In this document: positions 21,701-29,386 of the stretch, one piece after another
Position numbering within the stretch: position 1 is the stretch's first letter
Layout: every line of letters starts with the position of its first letter
Source: JTS-RE9 sp964649195
GTDB lineage: Bacteria > Planctomycetota > Phycisphaerae > Phycisphaerales > Phycisphaeraceae
Length of the DNA stretch: 31,454 nt
Direction of reading: 5' to 3'
Assembly (NCBI GenBank): GCA_964649195.1
Contig: CAZYPK010000047.1
Location: forward strand, 1-31,454
Made by a program: the position numbers and the translations under genes
Notes under the pieces: model-generated
The model's input: the letters and a program-made list of their open reading frames with translations, nothing else
Database searches by the model: none
What the model was told of the DNA's origin: nothing

Positions 21701-21939
21701 CTAAGTACAGCTTTTCACAATAGAGGGTGTAAAATGGAAAGCATGACTCTCAGCCGCGAAGCGGCGACATCGGTTCGATGCGGCAACATGTCCACTCATG
21801 GGGTGTCGCCGCTTCGCGGCTTGGCATGGCGGGCAATCCTTCCGGGGACTCGCGCCCCCGGCTACAACCTGCCGCCGCTTCGCGGCTGAAACCGATGAGC
21901 AGCCATGTTGATCCCGATTCAATGAAATGCTGTACTAAG
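21701..21939. repeat. TIR-bounded element (~239 bp) with three GCCGC-GAA-GCGGC palindromes
   Basis: CTAAGTACAGCTTTTCA at 21701-21717 pairs with the reverse complement of 21923-21939 at about 15 of 17 positions. Inside, the palindrome GCCGCGAAGCGGC or its complement occurs at about 21753-21765, 21808-21820 and 21873-21885. No transposase frame is present, so it looks like a MITE. It fills most of the 21610-22039 gap. Confidence 0.7.
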
Positions 21940-22039
21940 GAACGGAGGCGGATTAAACGTACTTCTCCTCTTTTCCGGCCTGGATTCGGTCATCATTATC
22001 CGCCACTAAAGCTGCCCATAAAGCCTGTGAGTTACTCCG

Positions 22040-22450
22040 ATGAATACACCACATACGCTAATCGATGTCAAAACCGATAAAATGGATAATTTATTATGGC
22101 CATGGCGTGATGTGGCAATAATAGAAGCCGCTTATTTAACGGGCAAACAGCGAGTGTTGATTGGCAATGCCCATCCATTATGGGGAAAGGAGTTCGTGTA
22201 TTTGGCCGTGAAAGACGATGATCCGGGGTTTTGCCTGGTGAGAACAGAAGGTGGCGGTGACTCTGATCGTAAATTGTATCTTATTGACTTGTCCGGCGAT
22301 GACATTCCCTTCCAATATGGAGAACTGTTTCCCGCTTTTATAGAAGTGCCCAGCATTGAGTATTGGAGACAGCACAATACCCAGGACCATGAATTATATG
22401 AGGCGATGCAAAGTGGCGATGATGCAGGCGACGAGAGCCGCAATAAATGA
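22040..22450 (+). CDS. AT-rich hypothetical protein, probably acquired (136 aa)
   Basis: Base composition and codon use differ visibly from every neighbour: many TTA, ATA, AAT and AAA codons in a GC-rich setting. The protein opens MNTPHTLIDVKTDKMDNLLW and contains YLTGKQRVLIGNAHPLWGKE, FVYLAVKDDDPGFCLVRTEG and a final acidic stretch with DDAGDES. It is soluble, acidic and single-domain in appearance, a profile shared by many immunity proteins, but I recognise no family. No convincing Shine-Dalgarno precedes 22040; ATG 22082 (MDNLLWPW) is an alternative start. It directly follows the TIR element at 21701-21939, which suggests both arrived by insertion. Confidence 0.65.
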   Translation: MNTPHTLIDVKTDKMDNLLWPWRDVAIIEAAYLTGKQRVLIGNAHPLWGKEFVYLAVKDDDPGFCLVRTEGGGDSDRKLYLIDLSGDDIPFQYGELFPAFIEVPSIEYWRQHNTQDHELYEAMQSGDDAGDESRNK

Positions 22451-22500
22451 TTCGCAGCATCCATGCCGTTTGCGATTGCAAGATGCGAGCGGCAGTTGCT

Positions 22501-22548
22501 GACGCGCAGCGAGGACGCTGCGGCTCAGACACAGACGCGCAGCGAGGA
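22501..22548. repeat. Direct copies of the 5875 hairpin arm
   Basis: GACGCGCAGCGAGGA occurs at 22501-22515, extended by CGCTGCGGCT to 22525, and again at 22534-22548. No gene is seen in 22451-22776; it contains this repeat and the next. Confidence 0.8.
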
Positions 22549-22617
22549 GGTAAAGCTTGTGCCGCTTCGCAACCTTGGCGAGCGGTTCCTTCAGTGCGGC
22601 TTCGAGCACATCGCCAA

Positions 22618-22750
22618 TGGTTCAGTTTGAAATGTTCGGGTGGCTGGGGCGGAGTCTTCGACGCCCCGGCGCCTTGCTGTTTCATCGGGCCGGGGCTTCG
22701 CGGACTCAGCCCCAGGCCACCCCCGGATTCCCCCGGATTCAAACTGAGCC
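22618..22750. repeat. Long inverted repeat, copy B, with outer TIRs
   Basis: The inner arms (GGTGGCTGGGGCGGAGTC and CGGGCCGGGGCTTCGCGG, then ACTCAGCCCCAG) match copies A and C. The outer ends GGTTCAGTTTGAA and TTCAAACTGAGCC are inverted relative to each other with one mismatch. A CCCCCGGATT unit is repeated twice near the right end. The heptamer loop of copies A and C is absent. Confidence 0.75.
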
Positions 22751-22776
22751 ACTACATGAAATTGCAACCGTTTCAT

Positions 22777-25035
22777 CTACCGCCGCAGCACAAACTCCTT
22801 CGCGTTGAGCAGGCCCCACGCGATGTCCTCGAATGCGGTGCGGCGGTCGTTCACGTTGGCGATCAGGCTTTGGGCGGCGTTCTTTTCCTGTGGCGTCGGA
22901 GCGCGGCTGAGGGTGGCCCAGTAAAGTTCGTCGATGATCCGGTCATCGCTCTTCTTTTCTCGCAGCAGACGGGTGATGCGGTTGTCTTCGCTGGTGAGCA
23001 GCTCGTTGATCGCATCGCCGCTGGTGAGTTCGAAGACCTGGCCAAGGGCCGTGTCGTTTGAGCGTTCACATTCGCAGGACACAAGACGAGGCGGCTTGCC
23101 GAACAGGCGCAGAAAGCGATCGCCCGATGCCGGCCTGCGATCGCGATAGACCGCATTGACGCCCGGCACCTGGGCGGCGCGGTAACCCAGCGGAACACCG
23201 TTGAACGGCAGCGGCGTTCCCATCGCCCCGCTCATCGCATCGACCATCTGCTCGGCGGTGAGCCTGCGAACCGCCGCGTGCGAAAAGTTGGACTGATCCT
23301 CCTCGTTGTCAGCCGTCGGCTGCGAGGCCCGCTGATAGGCCTGGCTGGTGCAGATCAGTTTCACCATGGCCCGCAGATCGTAATTCGATTCGACGAACGC
23401 GCTGGTCAGCGCATCGAGCAGGGCCGGATTGCTGGGCGGGTTGGTGTCGCGGAAGTCATCGATCGGATCGACGATGCCCCGGCTCATGAGGTGGTACCAG
23501 ATGCGGTTGACCTGGGCCGCGGCGAATCGTCTGTTGTCCCTGCCGGTCATCCAGTCGGCCAGCGACTTGAGACCGTCCTTCTTCGCATCGACGGGCTGCC
23601 CGGCGTCGCCCAGGTAGGCGGGCTTCATGACGCGGCCGCCGACGGGATGCTTCATCTGGTTTTTGTCGTTCATGATGACAAGCTGCTCGCCGATGAACAT
23701 CATCCTGTCGTTGGTGTCGCGCCGCTGGTTCTCGATGATCTTGTAATCGATGGGGGCAAAGAACGCGGCAAAGCCGTAGTAATCATTCTGCGTCCAGCGG
23801 TCGAAGGGATGATTGTGGCACTTGGCGCACTGCATGCGCGTGCCCAGAAAAAGCTGAGCGACGGCTTCGGCGCGGATGTCGGCGGTGCGGTTGGCGCGAT
23901 AGAAGTTGGCGGCGGGATTGTCGTAGGTGCTGCCCCGGGCGGTGATCATCTCATGCACGAAAATGTTTACCGGTTTGTTGGCGGCAATGGAATCTCGAAT
24001 CCAGTGGTGAAAGGCGCGCACGCCTTTCGCATCGAGCACGCGCTCCTCATTTCGCAGCAGGTCGGACCATTTCAACGCCCAGTGGTCATTGAACTCGGGA
24101 CGGGCGAGCAGGTGTTCGATGAGGCGGGCTCGCTTATCCTGCCGCGCATCCGCGACAAAGGCGCGGGCTTCGTCAGGCGAAGGGAGGACGCCGATCACAT
24201 CGAGAAAGGCGCGGCGAATGAATGCGCTGTCATCGGCCAGGGGCGAGGGGTTCATCCGCAGCTTCTTCAGCTTGGCGTGGACATGTTCATCGATGAAACC
24301 GGCGGCGGCAGGCTCGCTCCACTTGAAGTCGGGACGGGCGGGAACGAAGGCGATGCGGGCCGGCTGCTGAAGGTGATTGAAGCGGATGGTCACCGTCACC
24401 TCGCCGGGCCTGATGCGCTGCACGAGGCCGGCCGCGGTGACCGTGGCGAGCAGATTGGAAGGCTCGAAGACGACAAAGGAAGTGACATCGCGTTGCGAAC
24501 CGTCGGCGAAGGTCGCGATGGCGCGAAGCTGCACCGAAGTGACCGGTTCGATGAGGATCGACTCGCGCGGCGAGACGGCGAGCGCGGTGAGCTTGGGGAG
24601 CGTGGCATCATCATCGCGTGCGCCGGCGGCGATCCAGTCGTGAAGCGTCTGATACTCCAGCGAACCGATGGCGAATCGCCGGCCGCCTTCGTGCGGGATG
24701 GCGGCGGTGGCTTTGCGGAGAAGGAGACTGTCGGCGGCGGAAGTGAGATCGAGGCGACGGCCCTGCTGGTCGCGGGTGAGGATGGCGAAATCGTTTTTGG
24801 GATCTTCGCCGCGCAGGGAGAGCTTGAAGCCGCCTTTGCCGTTGAGATTGCCGTGACATGCACCGCTGTTGCAACCGGCCTTGGCGAGAATGGGCATGAC
24901 GTGGTTGCGGAAGGTGGTGTCGTCGGCGAGCAGCGGCAGCGGCAGGAGCAGCGGCAGGAGCAGAACGATCCAAAGGCGATGGACTCCCGTCCATCGGTCC
25001 GGCGAAATCACGCGGATTTTGCGGGGAAGAGGCAT
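22777..25035 (-). CDS. DUF1549/DUF1553 planctomycete cytochrome-like protein with Ig-like domain (752 aa)
   Basis: After a basic start, a hydrophobic stretch (LWIVLLLPLLLPLPLLA, about 21-37) acts as signal or anchor. A PSCyt-type segment has CNSGACHG (C55, C60, H61), a CX4CH variant of the haem motif. An Ig-like domain spans about 148-232 (LRAIATFADGSQRDVTSFVV). DUF1549 follows from about 245 (FIRRAFLDVIGVLPSPDEA) with a true CAKCH at 403-407 in MQCAKCHNHPFDRW. DUF1553 runs from about 495 to the end (AAAQVNRIWYHLMSRGIVDP, RLTAEQMVDAMSG). The protein should sit outside the cytoplasm and may bind haem; its biological role is unknown. The usual DUF1501 partner lies downstream after an interruption. 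A TACAAT box 6 nt before the ATG suggests a leaderless transcript. Confidence 0.95.
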   Translation of the reverse strand: MPLPRKIRVISPDRWTGVHRLWIVLLLPLLLPLPLLADDTTFRNHVMPILAKAGCNSGACHGNLNGKGGFKLSLRGEDPKNDFAILTRDQQGRRLDLTSAADSLLLRKATAAIPHEGGRRFAIGSLEYQTLHDWIAAGARDDDATLPKLTALAVSPRESILIEPVTSVQLRAIATFADGSQRDVTSFVVFEPSNLLATVTAAGLVQRIRPGEVTVTIRFNHLQQPARIAFVPARPDFKWSEPAAAGFIDEHVHAKLKKLRMNPSPLADDSAFIRRAFLDVIGVLPSPDEARAFVADARQDKRARLIEHLLARPEFNDHWALKWSDLLRNEERVLDAKGVRAFHHWIRDSIAANKPVNIFVHEMITARGSTYDNPAANFYRANRTADIRAEAVAQLFLGTRMQCAKCHNHPFDRWTQNDYYGFAAFFAPIDYKIIENQRRDTNDRMMFIGEQLVIMNDKNQMKHPVGGRVMKPAYLGDAGQPVDAKKDGLKSLADWMTGRDNRRFAAAQVNRIWYHLMSRGIVDPIDDFRDTNPPSNPALLDALTSAFVESNYDLRAMVKLICTSQAYQRASQPTADNEEDQSNFSHAAVRRLTAEQMVDAMSGAMGTPLPFNGVPLGYRAAQVPGVNAVYRDRRPASGDRFLRLFGKPPRLVSCECERSNDTALGQVFELTSGDAINELLTSEDNRITRLLREKKSDDRIIDELYWATLSRAPTPQEKNAAQSLIANVNDRRTAFEDIAWGLLNAKEFVLRR

Positions 25036-25041
25036 TGCGTG

Positions 25042-25047
25042 ATTGTA
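25042..25047 (-). promoter_or_regulatory. -10 box (TACAAT) of the DUF1549/1553 gene
   Basis: On the minus strand TACAAT lies 6 nt before the ATG at 25035, too close for a leader with a Shine-Dalgarno. Confidence 0.5.
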
Positions 25048-25121
25048 GCGGAGGGATTGAGAGGGGAAAGGGAAAAAGTAAGAGCACGCCAGTGACGGTG
25101 CTACGCCGCAAGCGGCGGGGG

Positions 25122-26381
25122 TCAGATGCGGGGCTGCTGCATGGAGAGGCAGTGCATCGCGCCGAAACCGACGACGAGATGATCGCAGCGCACGCCCACG
25201 ATGGTATGGCGCGGCATCGCCTTCTCCAACGCGGCGATCGCTTCATCATCGCTCTTCTGGCCGAAGGTCGGCACGAGGACGCCTTCGTTAAGGATGAGAA
25301 AGTTCGCATGGCTCATGGGCAGTTGATAATGGCCGCCTTCATCGTTGCCAATGGGCGGGTAGTCGTAGAAACGAGGTTCGGGCACGGGGAGCGCGACGAG
25401 ATTGATCGCGTCGCCATCCTGATCCTTCGCGGTGGAGAGCGCCGCCCAGTTTCGCTCGAGCATTTCGTGATCGGGGTGGCCCCTGGGGGCGCGGATCATG
25501 GCGATGGTGGCGGGGTCGATGAAGCGTGCGACATCATCGATGTGGCCGTCGGTGTCATCGCCTTCGATGCCGCCGGGGAGCCAGATGATGTGGCGGGTGC
25601 CCAGGGCTTCGTGCAGGCTCTCTTCGATCCGGGCGCGGGTGAGCTTGGAGTTGCGGTTGACATTGAGCAGGCACTGCTCGGTGGTGAGCACGGAGCCGCG
25701 TCCGTTGACATCGATGGAGCCGCCTTCGAGGATCAGGTCGTGGCGCCAGATGGGGATGTTCAGATGTTTGGCGATGAAGCGCGGGATGATGTCGTCGATC
25801 CGCGGCTGGTAGTGATCGGTGTCGTACTTGCCGCCCCAGCCGTTGAAGGTGAAGTCGTGGCAGGCGAGGGGGGATAAGTTTCGAGTTTCGAGTTCCGAGT
25901 TCCGAGTTGAGGGGATTTGGGATTTGAGATTTGAGATTTGAGATTGGGGATTTGAAATTTGAGATTTGAGATTTGAGATTTCGGATTCGTTTTCCGATGC
26001 CTTTCCTTCCGTGCCTTCGTGCCTTCGTGCCTCCGTGCCTTCATGCCTTTGCCCCTCCGTGCCTTCGTGCCTTCGTGCCTCCGTGCCTTCATTTCTCACC
26101 ACGAAGATCGGGCCGTAGTCGCGGACCCAGGAGTCGTTGGTTTTCCAGTTGAAGTCGCGGCCGATGATGTTGACCTTCGTGAAGCGCGAGGCCTGTTTGA
26201 TGAACTCGTCGTATTGGGCGCAGGCCTTGTCGAAGCAGTCGGGCCAGGTGTCGCGGTTGTGCGGGTAGGTGAGCCAGACGGCGGCGACGGGTTCGAATTC
26301 GCCGGGCATGCGGTAGCCGAGGGATCGCGCGGATTGCGTCGGTTGGGTGAGGCCGGCCAGATGATCGGTGATGGTGGGCAT
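25122..26381 (-). CDS. aguA: Agmatine deiminase carrying a repeat-derived insertion
   Basis: It hydrolyses agmatine to N-carbamoylputrescine and ammonia in putrescine synthesis. Peptidyl-arginine-deiminase-family motifs are intact: EFEPVAAVWLTYPHNRDTWP, NDSWVRDYGPIFVV, HDFTFNGWGGKY, LEGGSIDVNGRGSVLTTEQC, EGDDTDGHIDDVARF with the catalytic His, and nucleophile C411 in GAMHCLSMQQP. The protein is 419 residues against about 340-370 for the family. The excess is residues 98-168, a low-complexity insert of EARRHEGT and SQISNLK units in the loop between FVVRN and LSPLACHDF. Without it the length is normal, and the insert keeps the frame. aguB lies 57 bp upstream on the same strand. The start at 26381 has only GGCGAACGG, inside a hairpin, as a possible ribosome-binding site. 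Confidence 0.96.
   Translation of the reverse strand: MPTITDHLAGLTQPTQSARSLGYRMPGEFEPVAAVWLTYPHNRDTWPDCFDKACAQYDEFIKQASRFTKVNIIGRDFNWKTNDSWVRDYGPIFVVRNEGTEARRHEGTEGQRHEGTEARRHEGTEGKASENESEISNLKSQISNPQSQISNLKSQIPSTRNSELETRNLSPLACHDFTFNGWGGKYDTDHYQPRIDDIIPRFIAKHLNIPIWRHDLILEGGSIDVNGRGSVLTTEQCLLNVNRNSKLTRARIEESLHEALGTRHIIWLPGGIEGDDTDGHIDDVARFIDPATIAMIRAPRGHPDHEMLERNWAALSTAKDQDGDAINLVALPVPEPRFYDYPPIGNDEGGHYQLPMSHANFLILNEGVLVPTFGQKSDDEAIAALEKAMPRHTIVGVRCDHLVVGFGAMHCLSMQQPRI
25878..26090. repeat. Short-period repeat insert inside aguA (213 bp)
   Basis: Three blocks are seen: TCGAGTT/CCGAGTT units (7-bp period, about 25878-25908), GAGATTT units with variants (7-bp period, about 25918-25982) and GTGCCTTC-type units (8-bp period, about 26010-26090). 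The total is 71 codons, so the aguA frame is preserved. The 7-bp units give a 7-residue protein repeat (SQISNLK) and the 8-bp units an 8-residue one (EARRHEGT). Confidence 0.9.
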
Positions 26382-26389
26382 GTATTTAG

Positions 26390-26409
26390 CCGTTCGCCTT
26401 GGCGAACGG
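26390..26409. promoter_or_regulatory. Perfect hairpin between aguB and aguA
   Basis: CCGTTCGCC and GGCGAACGG form a 9-bp stem around TT. On the minus strand it ends 8 nt before the aguA ATG and contains the only purine-rich stretch there, so it could limit aguA translation. No T-run follows, so termination is unlikely. Confidence 0.5.
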
Positions 26410-26438
26410 AGTGTCGAAGAATGAATGGGTGAAACGAA

Positions 26439-27344
26439 TCAATCGATGTACCGCCGCATCAGGCCGCCGTAGGAATCGATTCGCCGGTCGCGGAGGAAGG
26501 GCCAGTTGACGCGGACCCGATCGATGTAGGAAAGATCACAGTCGGCGAGGAGGATTTCCTCCTTGTCATCGGAAGCCTGGGCGATGACGCGGCCGCCGGG
26601 ATCAACGACGAAGCTGTGTCCCCAGAAGGTGAGGTCGCCCTCGATGCCGATGCGGTTGATGGCGGCGACGAAGACGCCGTTGGTGATCGCGTGGGATCGC
26701 TGCACGGTCTGCCATGCGTCGATCTGCCGCGCGGGTTCGCCGTCGGGTTCGGTGTGGGCGTAGCCGATGGCGGTGGGATAGATGAGCAGTTGCGCCCCGC
26801 GCAGGGCGGTGAGGCGGGCGGCTTCGGGGTACCACTGGTCCCAGCAGATGAGCGTGCCGACTTTCGCATCGCGAAGCTGATGGGTCTGCCAACCGGCGAT
26901 GTCATTTTCTCCAACCGTATCGCCGGGGGTGAAGTAATACTTTTCGTAGAAGCGTGGATCATCGGGGATGTGCATCTTGCGATACTTGCCGATGATTTTG
27001 CCTTTTTCGCTGATGACGACGGAGGTGTTGTGATGGATGCCCTGCGTTCGCTTCTCGAAGAGCGAAGCCGATATTTCCACCTTGAGTTTCTTCGCCAGGG
27101 CGCAAAGCTTGTCCGTCGTCGGACCGGGGATGGTTTCGGCCAGTTCAAAATATGTCAGGTCTTCCACCTGGCAGAAATAGTGGGCGGTGAAAAGCTCCTG
27201 CGTCAGCAGCAGGCGCGCCCCGCGCCCCGCGGCATCGCGCATCATGTCCATCGCCTTCTTCAGGTTCTTCTCCGGCGACACCCCCACGGGCGATGCGTGT
27301 TGCAGGAGTGCGATGCTCAGTGCATGGGAAGATTGTTTGGCCAT
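26439..27344 (-). CDS. aguB: N-carbamoylputrescine amidase (carbon-nitrogen hydrolase)
   Basis: It would hydrolyse N-carbamoylputrescine to putrescine, carbon dioxide and ammonia, completing the step begun by aguA. Start 27344 (MAKQSSHALSIALLQH) follows AGGA with 8-nt spacing; the longer open frame upstream overlaps the divergent MATE gene and is not family-like. The 301-residue nitrilase fold shows the full E50 (LLLTQELF), K123 (GKYRKMHIPDD), C167 (LICWDQWYPEAARL) triad. AguB-type signatures include FYEKYYFTPGDTVGE and WPFLRDRRIDSYGGLMRRYI. It is the first gene of the aguBA operon. A TATCAT box lies on the minus strand at 27387-27392. Confidence 0.96.
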   Translation of the reverse strand: MAKQSSHALSIALLQHASPVGVSPEKNLKKAMDMMRDAAGRGARLLLTQELFTAHYFCQVEDLTYFELAETIPGPTTDKLCALAKKLKVEISASLFEKRTQGIHHNTSVVISEKGKIIGKYRKMHIPDDPRFYEKYYFTPGDTVGENDIAGWQTHQLRDAKVGTLICWDQWYPEAARLTALRGAQLLIYPTAIGYAHTEPDGEPARQIDAWQTVQRSHAITNGVFVAAINRIGIEGDLTFWGHSFVVDPGGRVIAQASDDKEEILLADCDLSYIDRVRVNWPFLRDRRIDSYGGLMRRYID

Positions 27345-27462
27345 CGGTCGATCCTGTGGGGTGTGAGACCCTATGAGCAAGGCCGAATGATAGCGGGGGA
27401 TTCGTAACCTTCCACGGGAAGCCGTATGATTCACCTCTTTCACACTCGCCGCGAAGTCGAAC

Positions 27463-29064
27463 ATGAATCGTCGGGTTTCGGATATCGAGAAAGGGTTGTC
27501 GTCATCGCCGCCCGCCGAGGCGCTGGCGGACAGTTCCCCCCCCGCCGCCGCGACGGTCGTTGTCGATGACGCATCACCGGCAGTGGCGGTCGATCTTTCC
27601 TGCATCCGCTGCGGGTACAACCTGCGCGGCCTGATGCCCGACAGCCCCTGTCCCGAATGCGGCACCGCTCTTCACGAAACACTCAAGCCCAGGCCGCAAC
27701 TTTCGGGCAGACTCAAGGGCCTCACGCTCACGCAGCAGGTGCTCGTGCTGGCCATCTGGCCGTTCATGGAGCAGGTGCTCAACTTTCTCGTGGGCTATGT
27801 CGATACCGCGCTGGCCGGGCACATCAGCGTGGAGGCGACCAACGCGATCGGCGTGGCGGCCTACATCACCTGGGGCATGACCATCCTCCAGATGTCCATC
27901 GGCATCGGCGCCGCCGCGGTCATCAGCCGCGCCGTCGGCGGCAAGCACCGGCGCGTCGCCAATGCGGCCCTGGGGCAGGCGATGATCATGTCCCTGGCCG
28001 TCGGCTTCGTCTCCGGCGCCATCGTCCATTTCACCGCCCACGATGTCGCCACCTTCATGAACCTCCAGGGCGACGGCCACGACATGGCCGTGCTCTACCT
28101 CCACATCCTCGCCTTCAGCGCCCCGGCCAGCAGCATCCTGTTCGTCGGCTCCGCCTGCCTCCGCGCCAGCGGCGACACGCGCTCCCCCTTCGCCGTGCTC
28201 GCCGTCGTCAACATCATCAACACCGCCGCCAGCGTCGCCTTCGTTTACGCCCCCGCCCCCATCGGCGGACACGGCATCGCCGGCATCGCCTGGGGCACCG
28301 TCATCGCCTGGGCCGTCGGCGCCGTCCTCATCCTCATCGCCCAGACCAGGGGCGGCGGCACCATCCGCCTCCGCCTCATCCGCCTGCGACCCCACTGGCA
28401 CACGATGAAACGCATCATCCGCGTCGCCACCGCCAGCCTTTTCGAATCGCTGGGCATGTGGGTCGGCAACTTCCTGGTCATGCGCATGGTCGGCCTGGTC
28501 GCCATCGGCGCCACCACCCTCGCCCATGCGGCGCAGGGCGCGCACATCATCGCCGTGCGACTCGAGGCCATCAGCTATCTGCCCGGCATGGCGCTGGGCA
28601 TCGCCGCTTCGACGCTCACGGGCCAGTACCTGGGCCTGGGCGATCCGCAGCGGGCCAGGCAGGCCGCGATCCTCTGCTGGAAGCTGGGCATGGGCGTCAT
28701 GGGGGTCATGGGCGTCGTGTTCCTGCTCATCCCCGGCCCGCTCGTGCGGCTGGTCACCGACAAGCCGGACCTGCTGGCCCTGGCGCCGACGCTGCTGGCC
28801 ATCTGCGGCCCGGTGCAGATTTTCTTCGCCACCGCCATCGTCCTTTCCAACGCCATGCGCGGCGCAGGCGACACCACCACGACGATGCGGATGACCTTCA
28901 TCAGCATCTATCTCATCCGCGTCCCGCTCGTTTACCTCTGCGCCATCGTCTGGGACCTGGGCATCATCGGCGTCTGGTACGCCTTGAGCGCGGAACTGGC
29001 CCTGCGCGGCCTGATCTTCGGCTTCCGCTTCTGGCAGGGACACTGGATGAAGGTGACGGTGTGA
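27463..29064 (+). CDS. MATE-family efflux transporter with N-terminal zinc ribbon
   Basis: The 533-residue protein starts with a disordered Ala/Ser/Pro-rich stretch. A zinc ribbon follows, CIRCGYNLRGLMPDSPCPEC (C47, C50, C63, C66), as is common at the N-termini of Phycisphaerae membrane proteins. A complete MATE domain of twelve membrane segments begins near residue 85: IWPFMEQVLNFLVGYVDTAL, AGHISVEATNAIGVAAYI, the second-half FESLGMWVGNFLVMRMVGLV and the repeated LRASGDTRSP / MRGAGDTTTT motifs. MATE proteins export cationic drugs or metabolites using sodium or proton gradients. It is divergent from aguB; TATGAT at 27425-27430 is the likely -10 box. No clear Shine-Dalgarno precedes the ATG. 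Confidence 0.94.
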   Translation: MNRRVSDIEKGLSSSPPAEALADSSPPAAATVVVDDASPAVAVDLSCIRCGYNLRGLMPDSPCPECGTALHETLKPRPQLSGRLKGLTLTQQVLVLAIWPFMEQVLNFLVGYVDTALAGHISVEATNAIGVAAYITWGMTILQMSIGIGAAAVISRAVGGKHRRVANAALGQAMIMSLAVGFVSGAIVHFTAHDVATFMNLQGDGHDMAVLYLHILAFSAPASSILFVGSACLRASGDTRSPFAVLAVVNIINTAASVAFVYAPAPIGGHGIAGIAWGTVIAWAVGAVLILIAQTRGGGTIRLRLIRLRPHWHTMKRIIRVATASLFESLGMWVGNFLVMRMVGLVAIGATTLAHAAQGAHIIAVRLEAISYLPGMALGIAASTLTGQYLGLGDPQRARQAAILCWKLGMGVMGVMGVVFLLIPGPLVRLVTDKPDLLALAPTLLAICGPVQIFFATAIVLSNAMRGAGDTTTTMRMTFISIYLIRVPLVYLCAIVWDLGIIGVWYALSAELALRGLIFGFRFWQGHWMKVTV

Positions 29065-29124
29065 GGAAAAGCTGTCAGTTGGAAGCTATCAGCCTCAAGG
29101 CAAAGAGTATGAAGAGTGGGCTCA

Positions 29125-29248
29125 TGTACCCGCTGTGGCGCCAAGCCCGATGGCGAGTCCGCGAGCCGTCGGGGTATTCTGTGTGCGGCGCCGATACCCC
29201 GACGGCTCGCCAAGCCTCGCCATCGGGCTTGGCGCCACATTCGGTACA
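29125..29248. repeat. Long hairpin element (~52-bp arms)
   Basis: 29125-29176 and 29194-29248 pair over nearly their full length, with a small indel (cores GTGGCGCCAAGCCCGATGGC and GCGAGCCGTCGGGGTAT). Ends are TGTACC/GGTACA. No coding capacity is seen in 29065-29386, which contains only this element and heptamer tracts. Confidence 0.85.
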
Positions 29249-29340
29249 GAGCCGAAGAGTAAATGGCAAACAACCCTGTGAATCCCGACTAAGATGTGAA
29301 CGTGAACCATCAACCTTACACCCACCGACCCCCATGCCTT

Positions 29341-29376
29341 GAAGCTGATAGCTGAAGGCTGAAAGCTGATAGCTAC
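29341..29376. repeat. Degenerate heptamer tract (AGCTGAW/GGCTGAA)
   Basis: Five consecutive 7-bp units of the AGCTGAT/AGCTGAA type lie 11 bp before the smpB start, in its leader. A looser version is visible near 29078-29102. Confidence 0.7.
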
Positions 29377-29386
29377 TCCGCTTCCC

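Noticed and set aside
23278..25095. 605-codon plus-strand frame opposite the DUF1549/1553 gene
   Set aside because: The minus strand carries all recognised domains; the plus-strand product is low complexity and has no motif.
25878..26090. Frameshift or assembly error splitting aguA
   Set aside because: The frame is open throughout and all catalytic motifs are in the same frame on both sides; an insert is the simpler reading, though long reads would settle it.
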